This document shows positions 36,952-48,128 of a DNA stretch of 64,000 bases, piece after piece (positions within the stretch are counted from its first letter, which is position 1; each line of letters begins with the position of its first letter). The notes beneath the pieces are model-generated. The model was not told the origin of the DNA, searched no databases, and saw only the letters and a list, made by a program, of their open reading frames with translations. The translations under genes and the position numbers were made by a program. Origin of the DNA: Algicella marina. Lineage in GTDB: Bacteria > Pseudomonadota > Alphaproteobacteria > Rhodobacterales > Rhodobacteraceae. Location of the stretch: assembly GCF_009931615.1 (NCBI RefSeq), contig NZ_CP046620.1, positions 3,930,759 through 3,994,758 on the forward strand. Direction: 5' to 3'.

Positions 36952-38289
36952 ATGAAACAGGCTTTTGCAGCGGCGCTGACGGCGCTGGCGATGATGATGC
37001 CGGTTGCCGGCCTGGCGCAGCCATCGTGCCCGGACGAGACGACAATTTGCGGTACAATCGAGAGTTTCTCGGTCGAGCCGCTGCCTTTTGCCGCCCCGAC
37101 CTTTGTGCCGGAGAACCCCGGCGCCGCCGATGTCGCCCGCCAGTTGACGGACGTTGTGAAGGCCAACCTGTCTGGCACAGGTCTGTTCCGGGAAATTCCG
37201 CCGGAGGCGCATATCGGGCGTATCACCAATTTCGATGCGCCGGTGCAGTTCAGCGACTGGTCGCCAATCAACACCGCTGCGCTGGTCACCGGCTCCGTCA
37301 GCACAACGTCGGACGGGCGGATTGCCGTCAAATTCCGGCTTTGGGACGTAGAGTTGCAGCGTGAACTCGGCTCTGGCCAGCAGTTCGCCGGCCCGGCCGG
37401 ATCCTGGCGGCGCATGGCGCACAAGGTTTCCGATCAGGTCTACTCCCGTTTGACGGGTGAGGCGGGTTATTTCGACAGCCGGATCGCCTTTGTTTCCGAG
37501 ACAGGGCCGAAATCCGACCGCAAGAAGCGGATCGCGGTGATGGATCAGGATGGCGCGAACGTGACCTACCTGACGGATGACAGCACGCTGGTGCTGGCCC
37601 CGCGCTGGTCGCCGGACGACCGCAGCATCATCTTCACCAGCTATGCCAGCGGCAAACCGCAGGTACGGTTGCTGGATGTTGCGACATTGCAGAGCCGCAG
37701 TTTCGGTGATTTCGGACAGGTGGCATTCGCGCCCCGGTTCTCGCCGGACGGGCAATCGGTGGTGATGTCGCTGAACGACGGGGCGAACACGGATATCTAT
37801 CGCGTCGACCTGGCCTCCGGTACACGCACGCGGCTGACATCCTCGCCCGCGATCGAAACCGCGCCGAGCTATTCACCGGATGGCAGCCAGATCGTGTTCG
37901 AGAGCGATCGGTCCGGCCAGCAACAGCTTTACGTGATGCCGGCGAGTGGCGGCGAGGGCAATCGGATCAGCTTCGGCCAGGGGAAATACGGCACGCCGGT
38001 CTGGTCACCGCGTGGTGACCTGATCGCCTTTACCAAGATCAACCAGGGGCGGTTCCATATCGGGGTGATGCGTACCGATGGCTCCGACGAGCGGCTGTTG
38101 ACGACGAGCTTTCTCGACGAAGCGCCGACATGGTCCCCGAATGGCCGGGTCATCAGCTTCCTGCGGGAGACCGAAGGCGAGGGTGGTGCGCCGTCTTTGT
38201 GGACAGTGGACATCACCGGGCGGAACCTGAAGCGTTTGCCGACGCCGAATTTCGCGTCCGATCCGGGCTGGTCCGGCCTGCTGCCGTAA
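36952..38289 (+). CDS. tolB: Tol-Pal system periplasmic protein TolB
   Basis: This 445-residue periplasmic protein has a signal peptide (1-23), an N-terminal domain (about 30-170) and a beta-propeller made of WSPDGxxI-like repeats. They are seen as [40 protein letters not shown] and [10 protein letters not shown]. It links Pal and TolA. The ATG at 36952 begins the signal peptide and has GGGGAAG nearby. pal follows after 120 bp. Confidence 0.95.
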   Translation: MKQAFAAALTALAMMMPVAGLAQPSCPDETTICGTIESFSVEPLPFAAPTFVPENPGAADVARQLTDVVKANLSGTGLFREIPPEAHIGRITNFDAPVQFSDWSPINTAALVTGSVSTTSDGRIAVKFRLWDVELQRELGSGQQFAGPAGSWRRMAHKVSDQVYSRLTGEAGYFDSRIAFVSETGPKSDRKKRIAVMDQDGANVTYLTDDSTLVLAPRWSPDDRSIIFTSYASGKPQVRLLDVATLQSRSFGDFGQVAFAPRFSPDGQSVVMSLNDGANTDIYRVDLASGTRTRLTSSPAIETAPSYSPDGSQIVFESDRSGQQQLYVMPASGGEGNRISFGQGKYGTPVWSPRGDLIAFTKINQGRFHIGVMRTDGSDERLLTTSFLDEAPTWSPNGRVISFLRETEGEGGAPSLWTVDITGRNLKRLPTPNFASDPGWSGLLP

Positions 38290-38305
38290 CCGTGCCGAAA
38301 CGCCG

Positions 38306-38336
38306 TTGACAGTAGGCGAACCCTTGCAAACATGCT
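38306..38336 (+). promoter_or_regulatory. Candidate pal promoter
   Basis: A perfect -35 hexamer TTGACA lies in the tolB-pal gap; the best -10 partner (CATGCT, 19-bp spacing) is weak. This would give pal extra expression, fitting its abundance. Confidence 0.3.
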
Positions 38337-38409
38337 AAAAAGCAGCCAAGGGGCGCGAAAGCTCCGTGGAAAATACTTGGCGAGCAGGCACCGGAAGGCG
38401 GTAACAGGC

Positions 38410-38946
38410 ATGAAAACAACGAGAATTCTTTTGGTCGGCATGGTTCTGGCATTGGCGGCGTGCAGCCGTGGCGAAGATGCCGGTGGGTTGTTCGGCAACG
38501 GCGGCGGGTCGCTGGATGACAATTTCGGCACCGGTGCGGGCACCGTGCTGGGGCCGGACGGGCGCCCCATCGACCCCAACAGCCCAGCCTATTTCACCCA
38601 GGTGATCGGCGACCGCGTGCTGTTTCCCGTGGATCAGCACCTGCTGACGGCGGAAGCGCGGACGACGCTGGACCAGCAGGCCACATGGTTGCTGGCGCAT
38701 CCGGGCGGGCAAATCACCATCGAGGGCCATGCGGATGAGCAGGGCACCCGGGATTACAACATAGCGCTGTCCAATCGCCGTGCGGCGGCGGTGCGCGATT
38801 ACCTGGTGACAAAGGGGCTGCCCGACAGCCGCCTGACGATCATTCCGTTCGGCAAGGAGCGACCCATCGAAGTCTGCTCTCAGGAAAGCTGCTATGCCAA
38901 GAACCGGCGGGCGGTGACGGTGGTTTCCGGCTTCCCGGGGGCTTGA
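38410..38946 (+). CDS. pal: Peptidoglycan-associated lipoprotein Pal
   Basis: A 178-residue outer membrane lipoprotein. The signal ends in a lipobox ALAAC, with Cys18 as the lipid anchor. The C-terminal OmpA-like domain carries the peptidoglycan-binding pattern GHADEQGTRDYNIALSNRRA. The ATG at 38410 starts the signal peptide. It interacts with TolB and the cell wall. cpoB follows after 41 bp. Confidence 0.95.
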   Translation: MKTTRILLVGMVLALAACSRGEDAGGLFGNGGGSLDDNFGTGAGTVLGPDGRPIDPNSPAYFTQVIGDRVLFPVDQHLLTAEARTTLDQQATWLLAHPGGQITIEGHADEQGTRDYNIALSNRRAAAVRDYLVTKGLPDSRLTIIPFGKERPIEVCSQESCYAKNRRAVTVVSGFPGA

Positions 38947-38987
38947 GCCTTCCGGGGTAACGCATAACGGACATGGGAGAGTGGGCC

Positions 38988-40004
38988 ATGCGGATTTTGG
39001 CGATTGCGGTGTTGTGTCTTGTGCCGGGTTTTGCCCCGGCGCAACCGATCGAGGGTGAATCGCTGAGCGATATCCGCACTGATCTGACGGCGCTGGAGGG
39101 AATGATCACCGGACTGCGGCAGGAGTTGCAGGGCGGTGCGGGGCAGGTGAACGCCGGGATCGTCAACGCTGCACCGATCCTGGAACGGATCCAACTGCTG
39201 GAGAGCGAAGTCACGCGGGTGACCGGTGAGGTGGAGAAACTGCGTGCGCGGGTCGAGAAGGTCGTATCCGACGGCACCAACCGGCTGGATGACCTGAAGT
39301 ACCGGGTGACCGAACTGGAAGGCGGCGACATCGGCAACATTCCGGCGACACCGCCGCTGGGGACGCAATCGGGCGGAACTGCGCAACCGCCGGCGACTGC
39401 TGGCGGCACGGCCTCTACCGATGTGCCGATCACCGGCGCGGTGAGACCGCGGCTGCGCGACGGCACGCCCACCGCCGGGCTGGCGGAGGGGTTCGCCAAC
39501 GGGACGACAACGCTCGACCCCGTGACGAGCGCGCCGGTGACCACCGACCCGTCCACGACGCTGCCTCCGGTGCCTGACCTTTCCGGCGGCACGGATACGG
39601 CGCGGCCGGAACTGGCGCTGGCGGAACAGGAGACCTTCGACAGGGCCAAGGCGGCTTTCGATGCGGGGAACGACGCGCAGGCGACGCTGCTGTTCAACGA
39701 GTACCTGTTGACCTATCCCGGTGGTGCGCTGAGCGACGAGGCGCAGTTCCTGCGCGGTGAAGCCTTTGCCCGCTCCGGCGACTGGCAGAATGCGACGCGG
39801 GCCTATCTTGATACGTTCAGCGGCCAGCCCGAAGGACCGAGGGCGCCCGAGGCGCTCTACAAGGTTGGGCGCAGTCTGGGAATGCTGGGGCGGGTGCCCG
39901 AAGCCTGCCAGACGCTGCAGGAGGTTTTGAACCGCTATCCGGCGGCGTCGCCCGCGATACTTCAGCAGGTGCAAACGGAGCAGCAGACGCTTTCCTGTCT
40001 CTGA
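38988..40004 (+). CDS. cpoB: Cell division coordinator CpoB (YbgF)
   Basis: The 338-residue periplasmic protein has a signal peptide (1-19), a coiled-coil region (about 30-100) that trimerises in known homologues, a long Thr/Pro/Gly-rich linker (about 110-200), and a C-terminal TPR domain (about 215-338). It coordinates peptidoglycan synthesis and outer membrane constriction with TolA. The start at 38988 is chosen since the signal peptide begins there with GGGAG upstream. The stop overlaps the tilS start by 1 bp. Confidence 0.9.
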   Translation: MRILAIAVLCLVPGFAPAQPIEGESLSDIRTDLTALEGMITGLRQELQGGAGQVNAGIVNAAPILERIQLLESEVTRVTGEVEKLRARVEKVVSDGTNRLDDLKYRVTELEGGDIGNIPATPPLGTQSGGTAQPPATAGGTASTDVPITGAVRPRLRDGTPTAGLAEGFANGTTTLDPVTSAPVTTDPSTTLPPVPDLSGGTDTARPELALAEQETFDRAKAAFDAGNDAQATLLFNEYLLTYPGGALSDEAQFLRGEAFARSGDWQNATRAYLDTFSGQPEGPRAPEALYKVGRSLGMLGRVPEACQTLQEVLNRYPAASPAILQQVQTEQQTLSCL

Positions 40005-41242
40005 TGGCGGGTCATGTCGGGCCGGAAGCGGCGCTGGCGGCCGGGTTGCGCAATGCTCCGGCCGGGAGGCTTGGCGTGGCGGTGTCCGGCGGCAGCGATT
40101 CAGTGGCCCTGATGCATCTGCTGGCGGCAAGTGGCCGGGAGATCGCCGTGGCGACCGTTGATCACGGCTTGCGGGCTGAGGCGGCGGAGGAGGCGAAGGG
40201 CGTGGCCGCGGCAGCGCGGGCGCTGGGCCTGACCTGCGATATCCTGGAATGGCGTGGATGGGACGGTGCCGGCAACGTGCAGGATGCAGCGCGGGCAGCG
40301 CGGCGGCGGCTGCTTGGGGCATGGGCTGCTGCGCAGGGGCTTGCGGGTGTGGCGCTGGGGCACACGCTCGACGATCAGGCGGAGACGTTCCTGATGCGGC
40401 TGGCGCGGGGCTCCGGTGTCGACGGGCTGGCAGCGATGCAGACGGTGAGCCGTGGCGAACATGTGCCGTGGCTGCGGCCGCTGCTGAAGGCGCGGCGGTC
40501 GGATCTGCGCGACTGGCTGACAGCGCAGGGAATTGGCTGGGTGGAAGACCCTTCCAACGACGACCAGCGTTTCGACAGGGTTCGGCTGCGCAAGGCAATG
40601 CCGTTGCTGGAAGACCTTGGACTATGGCCAGAGCGGCTGGCGGCAACGGCGGACCGGATGGCCATGGCACGAACGGCGCTGGAGGCGCTGGCGGCTGAGG
40701 CGGCAGGTGATGTGCTGAGGCCAGATCCGCTGGGATATATGACGATACAGCCGGAGGCGCTGGCAACACTGGCGGAGGAGACACGGCTGCGTCTGTTGGC
40801 GGCGGCGTTGAACTGGGTGGGCGGCACGATCTACCGGCCGCGGATCGCAGCGCTGCGGGAATTTCTTCAGGGGCTGCGCGAGCCGGGATTCGCCGGCCGC
40901 ACGCTGCACGGCGTGGTGGCGGAACCGCTGGGCGAGACGGTGATCCTTGTGCGGGAGCCGGACAAGGCCGGTGGGCCGGTGATTGCCGGGAAAGTCTGGG
41001 ACGGGCGCTGGCGGACCAACGGACCAGACGGAACGGAGGTGCGGGCGCTGGGGGCGGACGGGCTGGCGCAACTGGGCGACTGGCGGGCGCTGGGACATCC
41101 GCGCACGGCGCTGCTGACAGTGCCCGGCATCTTTCGCGACGCGGAACTGATTGCCGCACCCTTTGCAAAGGAAGCAAAAGAATGCGATTGTGTGCTGGTT
41201 CTCGGGCCGGCGGCGTTTTTTCAGCGCCTCGCGGGCCGTTGA
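40004..41242 (+). CDS. tilS: tRNA(Ile)-lysidine synthase
   Basis: This 412-residue enzyme attaches lysine to C34 of the tRNA-Ile CAU anticodon, changing it to read AUA. The ATP-pyrophosphatase loop SGGSDS is at 28-33, followed by VDHGLRAEAAEEA and LGHTLDDQAETFLMRLARGSGVDGLAAM. The C-terminal domain is less conserved but of normal length. The ATG shares a base with the cpoB stop. ftsH follows after 88 bp. Confidence 0.93.
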   Translation: MAGHVGPEAALAAGLRNAPAGRLGVAVSGGSDSVALMHLLAASGREIAVATVDHGLRAEAAEEAKGVAAAARALGLTCDILEWRGWDGAGNVQDAARAARRRLLGAWAAAQGLAGVALGHTLDDQAETFLMRLARGSGVDGLAAMQTVSRGEHVPWLRPLLKARRSDLRDWLTAQGIGWVEDPSNDDQRFDRVRLRKAMPLLEDLGLWPERLAATADRMAMARTALEALAAEAAGDVLRPDPLGYMTIQPEALATLAEETRLRLLAAALNWVGGTIYRPRIAALREFLQGLREPGFAGRTLHGVVAEPLGETVILVREPDKAGGPVIAGKVWDGRWRTNGPDGTEVRALGADGLAQLGDWRALGHPRTALLTVPGIFRDAELIAAPFAKEAKECDCVLVLGPAAFFQRLAGR

Positions 41243-41266
41243 AACCCCGGCAACGGACCATATGTT
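41239..41266 (+). promoter_or_regulatory. Candidate heat-shock (RpoH-type) promoter of ftsH
   Basis: TTGAAA, 13 bp, then CCATAT resembles the sigma-32 pattern CTTGAAA-N-CCCCATNT. The same site read as a housekeeping promoter gives TTGAAA-16-TATGTT. It starts in the tilS stop region, 65-92 bp before the ftsH start. Confidence 0.45.
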
Positions 41267-41330
41267 ATGGGGCTGACAGCGGGTGTCGTGCTTTGCCGGC
41301 AGGGAGAGCCGGATCAACAGGAGTCTTTTT

Positions 41331-43259
<1,929 letters not shown>

Positions 43260-43283
43260 ACCTGATGCTGCGTTGAATAGATC

Positions 43284-43317
43284 AGGCCGTGATGGTTGCC
43301 ATCACGGCCTTTCGTTT
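43284..43317 (+). terminator. Rho-independent terminator of ftsH
   Basis: A perfect 12-bp stem, AGGCCGTGATGG with CCATCACGGCCT, has a three-base loop and is followed by TTCGTTT. It ends the long ruv-tol-ftsH block. Confidence 0.92.
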
Positions 43318-43378
43318 GTCTCACCCCTTGCTGCTGGCTAGGTTAGCGCGGAGCAGGCAAGCAGAACGGACCGACAAA

Positions 43379-43960
43379 ATGCCCATTCTTTCCCCGACCG
43401 ATCATTATGGCGAAATTACCTGGCTGGGCCGCGTGGCAGACCGGGAGGTGACGCTGCGAGCGGATCCGGTGGAAGCCATGGACTTGCGGTACGAGGGAAT
43501 CGCTGGCGAGTATCATGGCGGGCTGGTGCGGATGTCCTGCTCCCGCGTCACGTCGCAGTATCCGCGCCATACCGAGATCCGCAATGTTCGCCAGATCACC
43601 ATCCTTTCGGAGGAGGAACTGGACGCGACGGCGGCGGCGATGGGTGTGCCGGCAATCGATCCGACGTGGGTGGGGGCGAACATCATCCTGCGTGGTATCC
43701 CGGACTTTACGCTAATCCCGCCGTCCTCCCGCCTGATCGCGGGCAACGGCACCAGCATGACCGTCGACATGGAGAATGCACCGTGCCAGTTTCCGGCCAA
43801 GGAAATCGAGCAGGAACACCCCGGGCTCGGCAAGGGATACAAGGCTGCGGCGACGGGCCGCAGGGGCGTGACGGCGTGGGTGGAACGCCAAGGCAGCCTG
43901 AAGATCGGCGACCGGCTGCGCCTGCATATCCCGCCCCAACGCCTGTGGGCGCACGGATGA
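43379..43960 (+). CDS. MOSC domain-containing protein
   Basis: A 193-residue protein of the MOSC (MoCo sulfurase C-terminal) type. The stretch GVPAIDPTWVGANIILRGIPDF and the block ending with the CQFP motif (Cys at about 138) fit the sulfur-carrier MOSC pattern. Such proteins help deliver sulfur or reduce N-hydroxylated compounds with a molybdenum cofactor. The ATG at 43379 is in the first possible place after the ftsH terminator; no other domain is attached. Partner unknown. Confidence 0.82.
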   Translation: MPILSPTDHYGEITWLGRVADREVTLRADPVEAMDLRYEGIAGEYHGGLVRMSCSRVTSQYPRHTEIRNVRQITILSEEELDATAAAMGVPAIDPTWVGANIILRGIPDFTLIPPSSRLIAGNGTSMTVDMENAPCQFPAKEIEQEHPGLGKGYKAAATGRRGVTAWVERQGSLKIGDRLRLHIPPQRLWAHG

Positions 43961-44046
43961 ACGATACCTGCAACCTTCGGCTGACTTGATCTTGTCCGGC
44001 GAGCCTCTAAGGTCCGGCGATCAAGATGGACCAGCGAGGGGATGGC

Positions 44047-44937
44047 ATGGCGGCTGAGGTGATTGACGGCAAGGCGTTCGCGGCAGATGTGCGCGGCAAG
44101 GTGGCGGACCATGTGGCACGGCTGAAGGCGGATCATGGGCTGGTCCCGGGGCTGGCCGTTGTGCTGGTGGGCGAGGATCCGGCGAGCCAGGTCTATGTGC
44201 GCAACAAGGGCAAGCAGACGGTCGAGGCCGGAATGCATTCCGAGGAACACCGCCTGGACGCCGATGTGGATGAGAAGACGCTGCTGGACACCGTGGCGCG
44301 GCTGAACGCCGACCCGAAGATCCACGGTATCCTTGTGCAATTGCCGCTGCCGTCGCATCTGAATTCGGACCTGGTGATCAATTCGATCGACCCGGCAAAG
44401 GATGTGGACGGTTTCCACATATCCAACGTCGGTCTGCTGGGCACGGGGCAGAAAAGCATGGTGCCCTGCACGCCGCTTGGGTGTCTGATGTTGCTGCGCG
44501 ACCGGCTGGGCAACCTGTCGGGGCTGAATGCTGTAGTCGTCGGACGATCCAACATCGTCGGCAAGCCAATGGCGCAGCTGCTGCTTGGCGACAGTTGCAC
44601 TGTGACGATCGCGCACAGCCGGACGAAGGAGATCGAAGCGCTGTGCCGGACGGCAGACATCCTTGTCGCCGCAGTGGGGCGGCCGGAAATGGTGACGGGA
44701 GACTGGGTGAAACCGGGGGCCACGGTTATCGATGTCGGTATCAACCGGGTGCCGAACGGTGAAAAGACAAAGCTGGTCGGTGACTGCGACTATGCAAGCT
44801 GTGCCGAGGTTGCCGGGGCGATCACGCCGGTGCCGGGTGGCGTAGGACCGATGACGATTGCCTGCTTGCTGGCAAATACAGTGACAGCGTGCTGCCGGGC
44901 CAATGGGCTGGAGGAACCGGCGGGGCTGACGGCGTAA
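44047..44937 (+). CDS. folD: Methylenetetrahydrofolate dehydrogenase/cyclohydrolase
   Basis: The 296-residue bifunctional FolD interconverts methylene-, methenyl- and formyl-tetrahydrofolate. The catalytic Lys lies in [11 protein letters not shown]. The blocks [30 protein letters not shown] (NADP site) and [11 protein letters not shown] are all intact. The ATG at 44047 has GAGGGG 5 bp upstream. It is followed by the convergent pdeM gene after 39 bp. Confidence 0.96.
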   Translation: MAAEVIDGKAFAADVRGKVADHVARLKADHGLVPGLAVVLVGEDPASQVYVRNKGKQTVEAGMHSEEHRLDADVDEKTLLDTVARLNADPKIHGILVQLPLPSHLNSDLVINSIDPAKDVDGFHISNVGLLGTGQKSMVPCTPLGCLMLLRDRLGNLSGLNAVVVGRSNIVGKPMAQLLLGDSCTVTIAHSRTKEIEALCRTADILVAAVGRPEMVTGDWVKPGATVIDVGINRVPNGEKTKLVGDCDYASCAEVAGAITPVPGGVGPMTIACLLANTVTACCRANGLEEPAGLTA

Positions 44938-44976
44938 GCCTGTCGCCCCGACAATGACACGCCCGCGGTTCGGCGG

Positions 44977-45654
44977 TCAGGCCGTCTGGCGGATATCCAG
45001 AGGGACGGTGCTGGTTCTGCGGCCGGTGAGGATGCAACAGGCATCACTGCCGAAGAGGGTGTTGAGGGCCGGATCGTCGGCCGACAGGCCGCCGGTGTAG
45101 GCACCGAAGGCGGGCAGGATCAGCCGGCGCGTGTCATAGACGAAACATGGGCGTGTGACCCGGCCGGCGCGGGTGTGCACGCCGATCTTCGGATGGTAGT
45201 GGCCAGAGACTTCGCCGGGCTGTGCGCCGGCTTGCGCGATGTGACGGAAAGTCAGCGGTCCCCGCTCCAGCGCGTCGACGGCGGTGCCGCCAAGGCCGAG
45301 ATCGCCGGGATCGTGATTGCCTTCGACCCAGAACCATCGGCGACCGGCCATCATTGTGCCGATCTGAATCCGATCCGATTCGTCGAGATGCTCGGCGGCG
45401 AGGCCGTCGTCGAAACTGTCGCCGAGGCAGATCACCGTCTGTGGTTCGAGTTCCGTCAACTCGGAGTTCAGGCGTGCGAGTGTTTCCCTGGTGTCGTAGG
45501 GCGGAAGCAATGTGCCGCCGCGGCGGGCCATACGCTCAGCCTTTCCGAGATGGAGGTCGGATACGCAGAGAAGACGGGCGTCTTCCCACCAGAGGGAACC
45601 TGTGCCACGAGCCGTAAGACGGGCATCCTGCAGCGTGAAACTAGTGCTCGACAT
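44977..45654 (-). CDS. pdeM: Ligase-associated DNA damage response nuclease/phosphoesterase PdeM
   Basis: A 225-residue calcineurin-like phosphoesterase. The metal-site residues are visible: Asp33-x-His35 (SDLHLGKAE), Asp79 (LGDSFDD), Asn113-His114 (GNHD) and His152-x-His154 (GHYHP). This family (PdeM) usually occurs in a set with a DEXH helicase, an exonuclease and an ATP-dependent ligase. Here the DEXH gene is 86 bp upstream, but the ligase and exonuclease are not next to it. Manganese-dependent nuclease activity has been described for the family; the substrate is inferred. Confidence 0.87.
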   Translation of the reverse strand: MSSTSFTLQDARLTARGTGSLWWEDARLLCVSDLHLGKAERMARRGGTLLPPYDTRETLARLNSELTELEPQTVICLGDSFDDGLAAEHLDESDRIQIGTMMAGRRWFWVEGNHDPGDLGLGGTAVDALERGPLTFRHIAQAGAQPGEVSGHYHPKIGVHTRAGRVTRPCFVYDTRRLILPAFGAYTGGLSADDPALNTLFGSDACCILTGRRTSTVPLDIRQTA

Positions 45655-45740
45655 GAGGACAACAAAACCGGAACATTATGGCCAAGGCAAGGCTTGCAAG
45701 CAGCAAATTGTCGTGATTGTCACGGCCGGTGGTTTTCCGG

Positions 45741-48128
45741 TCACGCCAGACCGGCCTCCTGCATCATGCGATCAGCCTCTTCTTGCAACGCTACATCTTG
45801 TGCAGAGCCCTGAATCGGCACTTTGCCCAATTCGAGCAGAAGTGGGGCGGCGAAGGGCGTGACGTGCGGGGCGACGATATGGCGTGATTCCGGGGCGCGG
45901 GAAAGCATTTCCTCTATCCGGTCGAAGTCCACCAACCCGCGCGACGCTTCCTCTTTCGTGATCTTCAGCATCAGGTGATCGGGATCGTATTTTCGCAGTG
46001 TGTCGTAGAGGATGTCGGAGGAAAACGTGGCCTGTCGGCCTGTCTTGCGACGGCCGGGCTGGTTGCGTTCTATCAGCCCGGCGATGATGGCGGAGGCGCG
46101 GAAGGTGCGTTTCATGACAGCATTTTCTGCCAGCCAAGATTCGAGGCCGTCGCGCAGGCCGTCGGGCGAGAGCAGCGGGCGGACGTCCTTCACCAGTGTC
46201 AGGCCCCAGACAAGCACCGCGTAATCATTGGCAACGAAGCCGGTGGGGTTCAGGCCAAGATCCTCCATCCGGCGGGTCAGGAGCAGGCCGAGGGTCTGGT
46301 TGGCGTTGCGGCCGGCGAAGGAATAGAGTGACAGGAAGGCGCGGTCGCCGCGCAGAAACGCCTCCGACAACAAGCCCCCGGGGGCGGGCAGGGCTGAGAT
46401 ATCCCGCTGAAGGTTCAACCAGTCGGCCGTATGGGCGGGGAGATCGGCCCATCGGGCGGGGGTGTTGAGAATGTCGATGACCCGTCTGGAGAGTTCGAGC
46501 GATGTGGACATTCGCAGGCCGCCGAAGACGGCGATCTTCGGTTGGCGAGATGGTTGCTTGCTGACCTCGATGGTCATCTCGCGCAGGCCCTCGTAGCGGA
46601 CGGTCTGACCGCCAATGAGGAACGTATCGCCGGGAACGAGTGAGGCGGCGAAGCTTTCTTCGACTTCACCCAGTGGGGCACCGCGGCCGCGCAGGCGGAC
46701 GGACAGGGTTTCGGTGCCGATGATCGTGCCGATGTTCATGCGCAGTGCGCGGGCTGTACGCGGATCGCGCAGCTGCCACCGGCCTTCCCGCTGCACCAGT
46801 CGCTGCCAGCGATCATAGGCGCGGAGCGCGTAGCCTCCGGTGGCGCAGAATTCCAGCGCCTCCTCGAACTCCGCTCTCAGGAGGGCGCGGTAGGGACCGG
46901 CGGTGACGATCTCTTCGTACAGTTCATCCGCCGTGAAAGGCGCCGAACAGGCCATCAGGAGAATATGTTGGCAGAGGACATCCAGCGGACCTTCGGCCTG
47001 AACGGTTCGGTCGAGATCTCCCTCCATCACCGCTTCCAGAGCCGCGCGGCATTCGATGACTTCGAAGCGATTGGCCGGGACAAGGAGAGCGCGCGATGGC
47101 GTATTGTAACGGTGACCGGCGCGGCCGATACGCTGGACGAGGCGTTTGACATTTCTTGGCGCGCCGACCTGAATGACGAGATCGACATCGCCCCAGTCGA
47201 TGCCGAGATCAAGCGAAGCGGTGCAGACGATGGCGCGCAACTCGCCGGCGACCATCGCATGTTCCACCCTGGTTCGCGCCTCCCGCGAGAGGCTGCCGTG
47301 GTGAAGGGCGATGGGAAGATTTTCTTCGTTGTGGGACCAGAGTTCCTGAAAGAAGAGTTCGGCGGTGGCGCGGGTGTTGATGAAAACGAGGGTGGTGCCG
47401 GCTTTGCGGATCTCCTCCATGACGGCGCGCGCGGCGAAACGGCCGCCATGCCCCGCCCATGGCGGTGCGTCGTCGGTGTCGAGCAGGCGGATATCGGGCT
47501 TTGGACCCGGGGCGGCATGCACGATTTCGGTGATGCCGGGGGCGAGGTATTCGGCCAGAGCCGGTGGATCATCCACCGTGGCGGAGAGGCCGGTGCGGGC
47601 GAGGCCGGGCGCGAGGCTTTGCAGGCGCGAGAGGCAGAGCATGAGCTGATCGCCGCGTTTTGATTCGGCAAGCGCGTGGATTTCGTCAATGACTACGCGG
47701 GAAAGCCCGGCGAAAATGCGTGGCGCGTCCTCATAGGAAAGCAGCAGCGCAAGGGACTCGGGCGTCGTGAGCAGGATATGCGGCGGATCGGTCCGCTGGC
47801 GGCGACGTTGCGAGTAGGCGGTATCGCCGGTGCGATCCTCGACGCGGACGTTAAGCCCGAGTTCCGCAACCGGGGTTTCAAGGTTGCGGCGGATGTCGGC
47901 GGCGAGCGCCTTCAGAGGTGAAATGTAGAGCGTGTGCATGCCAGGGCGCGGGTTGGCGGCCAGATCGACGAGCGTGGGTAGAAAGCCCGCGAGCGTCTTG
48001 CCGCCACCCGTCGGAGCGATGAGCAGGGTGGATGTTGCGGAAGCGCGGGCCAACAGTGCGAGTTGGTGGGGATGGGGCTGCCAGCCACGGGTTTCGAACC
48101 AGCCCTGAAAGCGGGGCGGCAGGCTCAT
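45741..48128 (-). CDS. Ligase-associated DEXH-box helicase (Lhr-like)
   Basis: The 795-residue superfamily 2 helicase has Walker A APTGGGKT at 38-45, the DEIH box at 148-151, SATVDDP (motif III), the RecA2 blocks with TSLDLGIDWGDVDLVIQ and RIGRAGHR, and a C-terminal region of the Lhr type. In its family it is linked to DNA repair together with a ligase and two nucleases. Its start at 48128 overlaps the stop of the upstream dehydrogenase gene by 4 bp, and pdeM follows. The ATP-dependent ligase usually found beside it is absent in this window. Confidence 0.88.
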   Translation of the reverse strand: MSLPPRFQGWFETRGWQPHPHQLALLARASATSTLLIAPTGGGKTLAGFLPTLVDLAANPRPGMHTLYISPLKALAADIRRNLETPVAELGLNVRVEDRTGDTAYSQRRRQRTDPPHILLTTPESLALLLSYEDAPRIFAGLSRVVIDEIHALAESKRGDQLMLCLSRLQSLAPGLARTGLSATVDDPPALAEYLAPGITEIVHAAPGPKPDIRLLDTDDAPPWAGHGGRFAARAVMEEIRKAGTTLVFINTRATAELFFQELWSHNEENLPIALHHGSLSREARTRVEHAMVAGELRAIVCTASLDLGIDWGDVDLVIQVGAPRNVKRLVQRIGRAGHRYNTPSRALLVPANRFEVIECRAALEAVMEGDLDRTVQAEGPLDVLCQHILLMACSAPFTADELYEEIVTAGPYRALLRAEFEEALEFCATGGYALRAYDRWQRLVQREGRWQLRDPRTARALRMNIGTIIGTETLSVRLRGRGAPLGEVEESFAASLVPGDTFLIGGQTVRYEGLREMTIEVSKQPSRQPKIAVFGGLRMSTSLELSRRVIDILNTPARWADLPAHTADWLNLQRDISALPAPGGLLSEAFLRGDRAFLSLYSFAGRNANQTLGLLLTRRMEDLGLNPTGFVANDYAVLVWGLTLVKDVRPLLSPDGLRDGLESWLAENAVMKRTFRASAIIAGLIERNQPGRRKTGRQATFSSDILYDTLRKYDPDHLMLKITKEEASRGLVDFDRIEEMLSRAPESRHIVAPHVTPFAAPLLLELGKVPIQGSAQDVALQEEADRMMQEAGLA

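Noticed and set aside
36037..37755. A 572-codon open frame antisense to tolA and tolB
   Set aside because: No motif; the plus-strand genes are unmistakable.
38892..41261. A 789-codon open frame antisense to cpoB and tilS
   Set aside because: It is very rich in Arg, Pro and Ala, has no recognisable domain, and lies over two well-supported genes; it is a by-product of high GC content.
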